From the NCBI RefSeq assembly GCF_030272615.1, contig NC_081405.1:314484235-314548234 (forward strand): a stretch of 64,000 nucleotides of DNA, given 5' to 3'. The DNA is from Cryptomeria japonica. Lineage: Eukaryota > Streptophyta > Pinopsida > Cupressales > Cupressaceae. Below the pieces are notes generated by a model that had not been told where the DNA came from, searched no databases, and saw only the letters and a list, made by a program, of their open reading frames with translations. Shown piece by piece: positions 11,545-22,375 of the stretch. Positions within the stretch are counted from its first letter, which is position 1. Each line of letters begins with the position of its first letter. The position numbers and the translations under genes were made by a program.

Positions 11545-12910
11545 TGTTGGCATTTGCATGAAGATTGAATTAATGATATGTTATGTTGTCATTGATGTCA
11601 ATTAAACCAGTAATGATACTGTTGATATTGTTGTAATATTATTACTCTAACCGATATGAATAATTTATGGAGTGGACTAGTAACTGGTGTAAATGTTAAC
11701 TATCTATGTAACTGGTAAACCCTACCTATTGTTTTTGATAAACCCTAACCGATTAAGTTTATTGGTTATATTGGTTTATGATTTGATGATGAGAGGTAAT
11801 GATTATGACACATATGATTATTGTATGAAGACAATTCAAAGAGATTTTGGTGAGTTGTTGTAACGGTTTTTGTCTAGGGAATGAGCAAATGTATTGCATC
11901 TAATGCAAAGTGCATGATGAGTTACAAAGTTCGATGAAGTTGTGATCAAGGAGCGATCAAGGTTTTCTTGATTGATGTGCAGAGATTTCTATGTAATCCA
12001 ATGGTCATACTTGAACCGATTTGTTTGTAATCTCGATGAGATTTAGGTTTTTTTTGTGTTATCGACCTGATTGATTTGTTTATAAGGTCGATGAAGTTGT
12101 TTAGTTAAATGAGTTGGCAAAAAGATAGACATAGTTTAGTTGAGTGTGGGGTTGCCGAACTAGATGATGTATTTGTAGTTTGAGTAAAGACAAATAAGAG
12201 CATGAAATGGATCTGATCAAGCAAGTGTAGTGCTATTCAGACAGATCAACAAACTTTTGTTGTTTTCTAATAATTACAGTAGAATTGAAATCCCCTAATC
12301 GGATAAGCTCTAACAAGCTTGGTGCTATTCAAATCCTCTAACAAGGTGGTCCATTAGATTGGATTTTAAAATCCTCTACCGAGGTTACTCCTTACAGGGT
12401 ATTTCTTATAACAAGGTATTTGTCGTCAATCCCTTAACCGTGTCATTCCTAATAGGATTAGTTCTTAATAGGAATTTTTGTAAAGCTTTAATAGGCTAGG
12501 CTCCTAATAGGGAAAACTTCATAAGAGTTCAGATAGCTATCTTGTGAGTCTCATCTCACCATGGTTTTTACCTATTTTGGTTTCCACCTCAAAAATATTT
12601 GTGTCAAGTGGTGAATGTTTCTGTGGTTATGTTTTCATGGTTGATTTACTTAACTACCTAACTATCTTAATAAGTCATGATAACCGAAAGCATTGAGAAA
12701 TGAAGAAGTTATTTATTGTTAATTTATTGTAATAGTCAACCGGTTTATCTTATGTGTTTATCTTGATAGAGATTATTTCATTGTTAGTTCTAAGTTTACT
12801 TTCTGAGATTGATTTTTGAGAATGGTGAAGTTTGTATCAGTTTTTCTATCTACCGATTCACCCCCCCTCTTAGTAGTTGACCGAATACTTATTATTTCAT
12901 CATACCATCA
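11545..12910 (+). repeat. Copia B 3' LTR
   Basis: Begins TGTTGGCATTTGC, ends ACCATCA, 1,366 bp, and is followed by ATTCA, matching the base pairs before the 5' LTR. It keeps a segment of about 38 bp (about 12340-12378) that the 5' LTR has lost between ATCCTCTA repeats. The YYTAACMRGG repeat run lies at about 12293-12510. Confidence 0.93.
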
Positions 12911-12915
12911 ATTCA
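12911..12915 (+). other. Target-site duplication of Copia B, right copy
   Basis: ATTCA, identical to 5726-5730. In the minus-strand frame of element M the duplicated bases fall in the Met-Asn codons that open the downstream segment. Confidence 0.9.
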
Positions 12916-13894
12916 TTCTTTTCTCCTTCTCATAGGGGCTAGACCGATTAGTATAGGGTATCTTCAAATTTGTACTTCTCAGGTCAGTGAAATTCCTTCT
13001 CTAGTCACCACAAGATCTCTCATTCAGGTGAGGTGTTGGATTATTTTCTGCATATCTGCATTCAATAAATCTATGCCCATACATGTTGCATGTGTAGCAA
13101 TAACCTTCAAATCTTCTAAGCACATATCTTTGATAAGTATTGGGTATATAACCAGTATCAATATTAGGTCCGCTTCTAAAAACATTATCAACATGTCCTG
13201 GTTTGTGACAATTGAAACATATACGTTTATAAGGTTTCTTATCGATGGATTTATAACTTTTAGGAGCAGGTTTACCTTCATGCATGGTGTCCTTGGTACC
13301 AGAAGACTCACCTTTCTCAAATGTAGAGTATCCCAATCTCATTGTATCACCTTTCATCCTCGCATATTGGATCTGCTCATCAAGCATGCTAGAGCTTCTG
13401 TTAAACTTAGCAAGTTTCTCATTAACATCAACAAGTTCCTTTGTAAGATCTTCATTCCTTTTCATAAGTGTCTCTCTAAGAGACATTGAAATATCAAGAT
13501 TATCTTTGATTTATTCATTTTCTTCTTTCTCGTCATGCTAATGAGCATACAGAGTGTCAATTTCTTGATTCAGCTTAAAAATCCCATGTTCTTTTTCTTT
13601 AATCTCATCTTCTATTGTCCTCCTTGCTTCAAGCTCTTGACTCATTCTGATGGTTTGGGCTTGTAACTCTCTCCTCAAGTTAGCCTTCTCTTCATTCAGT
13701 TTCTCAACCTCATCAACCAATGCATCTATGTTAGCCTCATCATAAGAACTACTTTAAAAGACTTCCAACAATTATTCAATTAGCTCTTTTCTCTTAGCAA
13801 GTGAAGCTTTATACTTGCCTCTCAATGTTTCTAGGGCTTCCTCAGTTTCTGCAAGTCTTTTGGACATATCTCTATAGCTGATTCCTTCTCCCAT
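12911..13894 (-). pseudogene. Element M zinc-knuckle ORF, N-terminal coiled coil and first knuckles
   Basis: Begins with ATG at 13894, about 50 bases after the M primer-binding site, and runs in a single frame to the Copia B insertion. Residues about 1-190 are Glu/Lys/Leu-rich with heptad spacing, a probable coiled coil. Two knuckles follow: CFNCHKPGHVDNVF (last Cys changed to Phe) and CYTCNMYGHRFIEC (intact). Five in-frame stops (TAA or TAG) are present. A usual Copia gag would have a UBN2 capsid domain ahead of this; I do not see one. It continues in frame at 5730 once Copia B is removed. Confidence 0.78.
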
Positions 13895-13944
13895 GTCTAC
13901 CTTAGGGATCCTTCCCAAGCGGTTAAGCCTCAAGGAAGTGTGAC

Positions 13945-13956
13945 TCTAATACCAAT
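13945..13956 (-). promoter_or_regulatory. Primer-binding site of element M
   Basis: On the minus strand this reads TGGTATTAGAGT, one or two changes from the plant Copia initiator-tRNA site TGGTATCAGAGC. It sits against the LTR end at 13957 and fixes the orientation of M. Confidence 0.8.
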
Positions 13957-15180
13957 TGATGAACTTATAAGGCACTAAGAGGGGGGGTGAACCAATGCAA
14001 GTAAAAACAATATGAATCTGATCACCACTTTCAACAACTTAAAACATAATACGCATAAAAGAAAAATCACCACATAAGATAATGCCCAATAGAAAAAATT
14101 CTAGATAACAAGATATTTATATGTGGAAAACCCAAAAGGAAAAAAAAGTGGTGGGAGCTGGCACCCACAAGATTCACTATCTATAGAATAGAAACTTTAT
14201 CAGTTAAGGTATTACAACTATGCCTTGTTAGGAGCAGACTTGGTTAAGAGTCGTCTGGTTAAGGGATTTCAATGATAAGTCCTATTAGGAGCTTTGACCT
14301 GTTAGGATCAACCTCTCAAGATGATTTAGAACTCTGATACAAAGCTACCCTATTAGGGGATTTATAGATTAAGGCCTATTAGGACCTACTTGATTAGTGG
14401 ATTTTGCTACTGCAAACTGTTAGGTAAAAAATAGTGAAAAGATCTTCATGTAACAACTTCTATGTTTGATAAGATCTACTTCAGATCCACAAAGCTTCAA
14501 CAATACTTCATTATAGATCTTACACATTCACCGCACAATCACATTCACATTACTCACTAATGATCTCATACACTTACACACACCGATTTCATACCTCATC
14601 ACACTTTTTATAAACATTCACTTTTAGTCAGCTACAACCTTGGAACAATTTCCTAGGTTCAATGAATCTAGACAAAATTACATTCCACACTTTACTTATG
14701 TCGGCCACTGATATAACAAAACAAATCATGTGTCGATTTACCGATTTAAGTGAGTTTATCACTACCAGTTAATTGTTCTTCTAGTTTGTTTTCTCTATAA
14801 ATCAAATCTCGCTCATCTGGTTGAATATGCCAATGTGGTTGTGAACATAGCTTCAAATACCTATCGCCAAAGCTTCTTTGAAACCGCATCATCCAACTCT
14901 TCAAGAATCGCCTATATTGGTTTCTTGAATGCAACTCTGTTCACTATTTACCAATTGAAGTCCTAATTACTGATTCTCTGTCAAATTATCTCCTGTACTA
15001 GTTAAGCCTTACTAATTGGCTACCAAGACTTAGATGACTATAAAAACATTTTTTCCATCAATGACAACACAAAGCTTAGTCATCAAACATGAATCTTAAT
15101 CTCTTCATCACATGTACCAATCAATCATCTGTCGATTGCATATCAACAACAATCTTTACCGGTTGAGTCAAATTCCAACA
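13957..15180 (-). repeat. Element M 5' LTR
   Basis: Plus-strand TGATGAAC...CCAACA, about 1,224 bp; on the minus strand it starts TGTTGGAATTTG and ends TTCATCA next to the primer-binding site. Its mid part (about 14215-14420) carries many CCTAACAGG/CCTAATAGG words, the same motif as in the Copia B LTR although the LTRs are otherwise dissimilar. A short open frame at 14746-14934 (minus) has no recognisable content. Confidence 0.82.
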
Positions 15181-15466
15181 CTAATAACACACACAAACAT
15201 AATCGAAACAAGGCACTAACCCAATAATACTCACTAAACAAAAAACTAATTAAAATACGACACCACATGCGAGCCTAGATAATGAAAACTAATTGTTGAC
15301 CAGATGCCTCAAAAAGATGTCACCTCACAAAATGCCATGATTACATAAAACATACCAAAACAAATACAAGAATGATTTGTTTGAAACAATTTTTTCAATG
15401 ACCTACCATATATCTGATATAAAAAAAGAAGATGTGGCAGCATTTGCAAGCTATATCAATTGTATA
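15181..15466. other. Unassigned DNA between element M and an inverted repeat
   Basis: AT-rich sequence outside the M 5' LTR. A short open stretch of about 40 codons near 15340-15466 has no match I recognise. I see no repeat or regulatory signal that I can support. Confidence 0.5.
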
Positions 15467-15495
15467 GGGTGGACTCACAATGTTGGTTCCCACTT
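15467..15495 (+). repeat. Left 29-bp inverted repeat of a possible DNA transposon
   Basis: This 29-bp word (starts GGGTGGACTCACAAT, ends GTTCCCACTT) is matched at 24 of 29 positions by the reverse complement of 41538-41566; all five differences are transitions. With Gypsy1 removed, the two would be about 0.97 kb apart, the scale of a MITE or small non-autonomous DNA transposon. TA flanks both outer ends. No transposase is visible. Confidence 0.6.
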
Positions 15496-15631
15496 TTTGG
15501 TACATCCTGATTTTTGCTGAAATCATACATTTCTTAGAAAATATAATGATTTGAGATTTAAGAGGTCCCATTTCAAGTAATTAATTGAAGAGAGTTAGAT
15601 CAAAGGCTCTTAGATCAAAATTTATTGGATA

Positions 15632-15636
15632 TAACC
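15632..15636 (+). other. Target-site duplication of Gypsy1, left copy
   Basis: TAACC precedes the 5' LTR and is repeated at 40761-40765 after the 3' LTR. Confidence 0.92.
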
Positions 15637-17094
15637 TGTAGTCACATAAATCTGTCCAGTTTAATTAAATGAATATTTGCTATTTATTTGATTAAAAACC
15701 CACTAGCCATCAATTAATTAAATTAACATTTAATTAATTCATCTTCAAACATTCTCCTATTAATTAAATAAATTATTGAATTTATTTTAATTCATTCATT
15801 AAACCAAATTCACAATCAATTAAATGAATAAATTCTATTTATTTCATTTAATCCTCTCTCCTCTTTCAAATAAATAAAATAAAATATTTATTTAAATCAT
15901 TAAATCCCCCCCACTTGCATTCCCCTAAAAATGCAACTTGCACCTATTTCTTGAAATAAATGAATTTTATTTGAATAAAAATCATATTTTCCCTCACCCA
16001 TCAAACCCACTTGCAATCCTAATCCCCTTCTAGATTCTTCTAACCCCTTCCTAATTAGCCTAATCCATCCCCTAAATATTGTCACATTCCTAAAGCAACT
16101 TGGAGTCACTTCTCAAAGACTTCAAAGTCTTTGAAAAACATTAAATGATTTGTGTGTTCAACAATTTAACCTCTAAAGTCTTCCAAACCACATATGGCTC
16201 TTACATGACCATAAATGGTTAAATCCACTTGCAACCATGGTTAGGGACTTTGACCCCTAACTCAACCCTCACGTGACCCATGTTTCTCCTCAAGCATTTA
16301 TTGCTTTGACCATGGTTATCCTCACTAACTCTTGCACAAGAGATTATCCATTGGCTAAAAGCATTATTCTTTGAATAATGAATTTATTCACTCAACCCAA
16401 CCTTAACCTTAACTCCCAAGTTAACTCTCAGGTCATGTTAAGCATTTAAAGCTTCTTCCCTCTCCTATCAACTCCTCTCATGTTGACACTTGTCATCCTG
16501 GGATTGGGTTGAAAGTCCTCACATGGATTGAATACCATTCAATCCTGATCCTTGTTGAGATTACTCAATCTCAACCATCCATTGCTCAATTTTACCTATA
16601 AATAGAGCTCATTTCTTCATAATCCAGATCTTGAAAACTTTTATGCATTTATATTATAGTGAATTTTAGAGAAAGAGCATTTAGCATAAATAACATATAT
16701 TGTCATTTTGGACTAAAATAAATATTAGTTCATTTAATAGCATATCTAATTAGTTTATTTTACATTTGCATATCATAGCTAAAACATTTCAATCTTGAAT
16801 CTCCATAAGGCATCCATAGTGCAAAAAGTTGCTGAGAGCTACACTAATTTGGAACTTGGAGAGGAGAGGAACAAGGGAGAAGGAGATACAAGCATGGTGG
16901 AAGACATTTGGAGATGCCTTGTTGTGTTTGCTTTCATAGTTAAATACTTCATTATGTTTTTAGTGTCTCTCTTGGTATGCCTGCTTAGACTAGTTTTTGG
17001 TTGATTAACACTAAGTCTTCTTTGTTTCTTGTGTTTCTTATGTGTTATAACATCACAGGTTTTGGTCTAACATTTTCTATTTTGTAGAGCATCA
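15637..17094 (+). repeat. Gypsy1 5' LTR
   Basis: Starts TGTAGTCACATAAATC and ends AGAGCATCA, 1,458 bp. The first 250 bp are rich in TTAATTAA-type words. A TATA box (TATAAATAG, 16597-16605) is followed by AGCTCATTTCTTC, a plausible start region. A small frame near 16893-17004 encodes about 36 residues with one hydrophobic helix and is also present in the 3' LTR; this is expected of LTR pairs and is not evidence of a gene. Confidence 0.94.
16597..16605 (+). promoter_or_regulatory. TATA box in Gypsy1 5' LTR
   Basis: TATAAATAG in mid-LTR, conserved at 40263-40271 in the 3' LTR. It probably positions transcription of the genomic RNA. Confidence 0.65.
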
Positions 17095-19976
17095 TTTGGT
17101 GAACCTGACGTGAACCAAGGAGAAACTTAAAAAAAAAACAAAAATAAATCTAACTTGTTTGACTGTTTCGCTTGACACACAGGTCACATTTCGACGCTTT
17201 TGTTCGCACTTTAGCGCTACCGTTATTTGGTCTTCTAGCACTTTTGTTTCTACGATACCGCTATTGTCCAAAATTTAGCATTGTTGTCTATAGTCTAGCA
17301 CTTTTGTCTCTTGATTAGCACTTTTGATCCTGTATTAGCACGTTTGTCTTTTGGTTTAAATATTTTCTTTTGGCACTTTTGTCCTTAGTTTCATGCTTTT
17401 GTGTTAAGTAGCGCTTCTGTTCTCACACAGAGTAGCACTATTGTAACATAGCATTGTAAAAAAATTCCTTGTAACCAAAAATGCCTTAGTTTCATGCTTT
17501 TGTGTTAAGTAGCACTTCTGTTCTCACACAGAGTAGCGCTATTGTAATAGAGCATTGTAAAAAAATGCCTTGTAACCAATAAATTAATTTTTCTTAGGCT
17601 TGTAGAAGCCCACTATGTGTTTAGATTTTACTGACTTTTTGTTTCATGTGCAGGTGTAAAACTAACCCTTTTTATTGCTTAAAATTCCCTTTTCTTAATT
17701 TTATTGCAAGCTAAAACAAACTCAAACACTTCATTTGGTGCTTAAAAATCAAAATTTTCATTTGGTGCTCTAAAACTCACAAACAAATTTTGTTTTTCAT
17801 ACAAAATAGGCAACTTGAACACTTCCATTTTGGTGCCTAAAAATCAACTTCAAACACTTCATTTTGGTGCATAAAACTCAACCAAACAAATTTTGATTTC
17901 CTTGCATCAAATTCAAGTTAAAAATCACAATCCACACTTGGTATTTGGGCAAATAAAAGAACAATCAACTTGTTTTATTTTATAAAGCGATTTACTTCAA
18001 ACAAATGTGCTCTTCATTAAGTTGACCAGGATTTCATTTTTCCTAGTTTACTCAACACATTTCCTTTAAAGGATAAAAAGAACACCATGGTTGTTGGAGC
18101 AACATCTCCAAATAGTTAGATCACCATTGCAATGACAAGTTAAAAAGAACAAGTGTATTTTGTGTTTGGCACACCTGTGCAAAAGAGTTTGTAAGGTGGT
18201 CCTACTTCTAACACACATTATCCTCTCCCTTGGCTTTCATGGTCCTAGGTGCAAGAAAAAAGTGTTAGTAACAATCAAATTTTATCTTTTTAAGAGAGGC
18301 TTGCCAAGAGACACATCACTCTTGGGAATGACCTCGCATGGTAAATCCTTCGAGCTGCTATAGAAATTAGGTGAGAGTGAAAGCTGTAGCCTTGGGTATA
18401 GTTGTTCCTATAGTGTAACTTGCCAAAAGGACAAATGGGCCCCACCACAAGTTACAAGGCTCTTAAGTGAGTCATTGCAAAATGAACTTATGTCCAAAAA
18501 CATCAAATAATACTAAACACCTTTAAGTAGTAGCCCACCCATTCTATTGATTGAGGGTATTTGTGATAAATTCAGTGCAAGAGCATAGAAGGTTTTCCTC
18601 CCAAGATACTCACCATACATATTTCCTTGAGTAGAAACATAGCTTTTTGAAAGGTTACTTGTAGCCTGATAAAAGTGGTGACTCCCCCATCATAGGGATC
18701 ATCTACTTGTTATGCTTGTGCAAGACTTAGTATATCACATCCTTACCTGCCATGGTGAGATTAATAAGGTATGTAGTACCAAAGTTGAAGAAATATCAAG
18801 ATGTGGGCTGAAATTATCGCAACTGGTCATTTGACCTTAGGGATAAAGAGTGTTTGAAGTGTTTTTCATTTTAAGTCAAGACTAGTGCAAATTGAGCCGA
18901 CTTCAGGCTTTAGAAACACCTAAAATACATTTGAAGGAAAAGGGTCTTAAAAAGTTCAAAGGATTGGGTTAATATAGACCCACACCTATTTGTGCCTTTT
19001 GAGGCAACATTCTTGTGTTTGTGTGCTTGCTTTGTTTTCTTGGCAAAGAAAAAATCCAAAACTCAGTTCCAAAAATAAGTATTCATCCAACATAAACACT
19101 TTTAAAACACCAACAAAAGATCAAAAACAAAGAGCAATAACGAAAATATCAAACTATATGACCATTCTTCACAACTTAAGAAAGAAGAATCTTCATCAAC
19201 ATATCAACTTGAAGAAAAGACCATTGAAATCAAAGGCTTTTATCAAAAGGAGGAAATTCTTCTATCTTAATAGACAAATCTTTGTCTCTCATAGAACCTT
19301 CTTACATCACATGCATCTATACCTTCAAGGAAAATCAAACAAGTTTGATCAAGAGTCATTAAACTATAGAGCTTTTACTCAATATAGATCTTTGAGTTAT
19401 CATCAAAATAAGGGAGGCAAGATCAATCCTGCCTTCTTTCCAGATATTTGTATCACATATAACTCAGCTAGGGTAGAACCACCAACCCTTGAACAAGAAG
19501 AGGAAGAGTTTGTTCCTTTTGTAACACAAAGTTTCTATTGAAGTTAACATTTCATCCATTCTCACCATTCACACATCATCAATCCATTTCAACTCTCAAA
19601 ACATCAAGAAGTTTTTATCCTAAGTTCTATTTCGATATTGCTTGAATCAAACACAACACATCACTTTTTAGAGTGTCTCTACATCTAGAATATACTCATC
19701 CTAAGAGGCATTTCTACGCAGGTTAAAAATGGTTTATGAGTGAATCCTCTCATTACTAGGTAGTTGGGTCTGTAACACATCTTAGATCTCTTTAAACCTT
19801 ATCACATCAAACTTTGTCAAGCAAACACAACAAGCAATTCAAGGAAGAATTTTTGGTAACATCTACCTTTAGTGTTAGGGATCCGTATGCAAAACACATC
19901 ACCAAACATCAATCTTTCATTCCATCACCAACTCATCATCATTTTCATCAAACTTCAACAAAAACTTGTAAACAAA
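17095..19976 (+). other. Gypsy1 leader (primer-binding region and long 5' UTR)
   Basis: The LTR end is followed by TTTGGTGAACCTGACGTG, a primer-binding site by position; I cannot name the tRNA. At 17190-17345 there are many short AGCGCT/TAGCACTTTTGT words. A 101-bp unit is duplicated in tandem at 17383-17583. At about 17720-17890 the phrase CACTTCATTTTGGTGC recurs four times in variant forms. A 183-codon open frame at 18990-19541 (ending EEEEFVPFVTQSFY) has no recognised domain and may be chance. Leaders of 2-3 kb are common in Tat elements. Confidence 0.75.
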
Positions 19977-21745
19977 ATGGCTCAAACCAGATCAAGGTCT
20001 AGACAACAAGAAATTGAGGAAGAAGAGGAGGAAAATATCAATTAATTCTAAGAAGCTCTTGGAGGAAATCCAAATGATGAAAATCCAGGTACTCCTACTC
20101 CTGCGACAATAGAAAGGGCACAACACAACCCTCTCTTTAATAGACTTTTTGATGAAATACTCAGGAGCAATGCTGATGCTCACTTTTTAAGACTTGCTCA
20201 AGAGGGAGCCAAACTACCCTCTGATTTTGATGTGGCACAACTAAGGCAAGCATCAGAACGCCAAAGTCGTAATGAGGATGAAAGAGGTCAAGATCACATC
20301 AGATACAACCTTCATCAAGGTAATCCCCCACCTTCTCCTCCTCCAAATGAAATAGACATGTTGCGGCAACAAGTTGAGAATCTCACCCAACAACTTCATA
20401 GTGGTGTGAAAACTAATCAGTTTTCACTTAGTGACATTTGTCCCTATCCCTTTGATAGGAATCTTCATATGCCACCTTTTCCACAAGGGTTTGAAATACC
20501 CAAGTTTGAAAAGTACCAAGGAAAAGGAGATCCTCACGATCATGTTAGAGAATTCCATTCAGCTTGCCTCGAAGTGACATATGAGGACACATACCTAATG
20601 TGAATTTTTCCCTAAAGTTTGGGAGGAACAACCACATCATGGTTTTCCCAACTACCAAATGACATTAGGACCTTCGAAGAACTAGTCTAGAAGTTCATGG
20701 CACATTACTCACACAACATTGAACGTGATATCACCATGGCTGATCTATGTAACACTAAGCAAAAACCAGGCGAGCTATTTTTAGTCTTTTTGCAATGATG
20801 GCGTCAAATGTCTAGCAGACATTCTCTTCAGTTACTTGAACAAGAACTGGTGGAAATATTTATTTCCAACTTAAACAACGAAATGGAATTTCACCTAGAT
20901 GCAAAAGACACAGACTCTTTCAATGACATGATCATGAAAGGTTTAAAATGTGAATGGGCTCTCATAAAAAAAGGGCTTATCAAGATATACAATGAGCCAA
21001 AGGATGGCCCTTGCCCATGCTTCAATAGTGACAAACCTAACTTTTGGAACAAAAACAAAAATATCATCAATGATGGGGTTGTGGATGCAAGAACTATCAA
21101 AAGTGCACAACTTGTGGTCTGATTTGTAGGATAGAACCCCCCACCCAAGAATAACACAATTGCTCCTCCAAATCAAGGACACAATATATCTCAAGAGGAA
21201 CCTAGATAGCGTCAGCAAAATTTTAAACCAAAACGAACGTACACTCCCTTAGGAGAACCTATTGAAATGGTGTTACGTCAGCTAGTTTCTCAAAATCTGG
21301 TGACCTTACCCAAAACATCAAATTATGAACCTCGGGTAAAAGCTTCATGGTGGAGGGATATTGAACATTACAATTTCCATCAAGGGAAAGGGCATAAGAC
21401 AAGCAATTGTCACAGATTGAAAGTTCTTATTCAGGATCTTATTGATCGAGGTGAGATTGAAATTGAAGACATGACCCAAAAACAACAAACAATGATCGTC
21501 TCATGTTTAAAAATCCACTTCCATCACAAGATCAAAGGGGTCCTTCCACTTCAAGGCGAAACACAGATACCACTGATTATATGCATGCCACCTATAATTA
21601 CACTGTGAATCACCTATATGATGCCAGTGAACAAATTGCAACTATTACCATAAAAAATCCTAGCTCCACTTGCAATGTTGTTACATGTCATGGCAAAATC
21701 ACCATTAAAGCAGCTCCACAAGGCACCACATCTATCCCAAAGTAG
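19977..21745 (+). pseudogene. Gypsy1 gag
   Basis: Begins ATG GCT CAA at 19977, with an acidic N-terminus. A retrotransposon gag core follows, with FEIPKFEKYQGKGDPHDHVR and the WWRDIEHYNFHQGKGHKT finger region (near 21350-21420). The Tat-type finger normally reads CxYHxxxGHxTxxCxxL; here the first Cys is Tyr. About 11 stops lie between start and end, and a frameshift lies near 21503. The protein would form the particle and bind genomic RNA. The Gypsy2 gag is a clear homologue. Confidence 0.88.
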
Positions 21746-21772
21746 TATAACCTTGTGGAATAGTTAGATAAG

Positions 21773-22375
21773 ATGGCCACACTGATACCTATCTTAGAGT
21801 TATTGCACCTATCCCCATATCATAAAACAATCTTGGATCAAGGTCTCCAAGAGGCGTCAATCCTTACAAATCTGAATACATATCAGTTCCAAGCTATAGT
21901 TGGAAATCTAAGATCATCACCTTGTCTCACTTTCTCTGAAAGTGACAATACATCCTTCCAACAACCTCATAATGCTTAACTCCACCTTGAAGGGTTTATC
22001 AACCAACATAGGATCAAGTGAGTCTTGATCGACAGTGGAGGAGGCTTGAATATCTATACACTACAATTGGTCACAATATTGGGATATGCAATTGAATTAG
22101 TGGATCCCCGTAAGAAGATAACTGTCAAAGCCTATGATGATGTAGAGTGTTCATCCAAAGGAGTAGTGGTGCTACCAATTTGAGTAGGCCCAGTGGTGAA
22201 ACACATCATATATCAAGTTTTGGACCTTCCACTGCCATACAATTTGTTGTTAGGAAGACCTTCGATACACGCCATGCAAGCCATTCCATCAACCTACAAC
22301 CAATGTATAAAGTTCCCTCATAACGGTGTGGAAATTAGAATCATGGGTGATGCAAATCCATTTGCATAATGTCAC
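21773..22375 (+). pseudogene. Gypsy1 aspartic protease
   Basis: Contains LLHLSPYHKTILDQGLQEAS, the segment preceding protease in both Gypsy copies, then the active-site region VLIDSGGGLNI (about 22024-22056), ITVKAYDD, and LPLPYNLLLGRPSIHAMQA. The length and order match Gypsy2 at 52870-53420. Four stops (at Asn-Ala, Ile-Lys, Pro-Ile and Phe-Ala) interrupt it. Confidence 0.87.

Larger units (their letters stand above)
5731..12910 (+). mobile_element. Copia B, complete LTR retrotransposon nested in element M
   Basis: The element is 7.2 kb. It has LTRs at 5731-7039 and 11545-12910, a TGGTATCAGAGC primer-binding site, gag, protease, integrase, reverse transcriptase and RNase H in Copia order, a polypurine tract before the 3' LTR, and flanking ATTCA duplications. 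Its LTRs differ at roughly one base in ten over the first 150 bp, so it is older than the two Gypsy elements. Coding regions carry about 13 stops, at least two frameshifts and an 8-bp deletion. It can no longer move on its own. Confidence 0.95.
1431..15180 (-). mobile_element. Element M: LTR element with zinc-knuckle ORF and ORF-A, no pol seen
   Basis: Read on the minus strand, the order is 5' LTR (15180-13957), a Met-type primer-binding site, a coiled-coil/zinc-knuckle ORF (13894 to 12911, resuming at 5730), a spacer of about 0.5 kb, then ORF-A (4933 to about 1560). Copia B (5731-12910) is inserted in the first ORF. No protease, reverse transcriptase or integrase is recognisable in the part seen. 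The 3' LTR is absent: Copia A abuts at 1430, either truncating M or being nested in it, with the rest of M off-window. So M may be non-autonomous, or pol may lie further left. Confidence 0.65.

Noticed and set aside
16795-17004. Open frame with a hydrophobic helix present in both Gypsy1 LTRs
   Set aside because: The two LTRs are copies of one template, so conservation is not evidence. The long version has no ATG at its start and overlaps probable untranslated LTR sequence.
18990-19541. 183-codon open frame in the Gypsy1 leader
   Set aside because: No recognised domain, basic and biased composition, and no counterpart in the Gypsy2 leader. Kept only as a remark in the leader entry.
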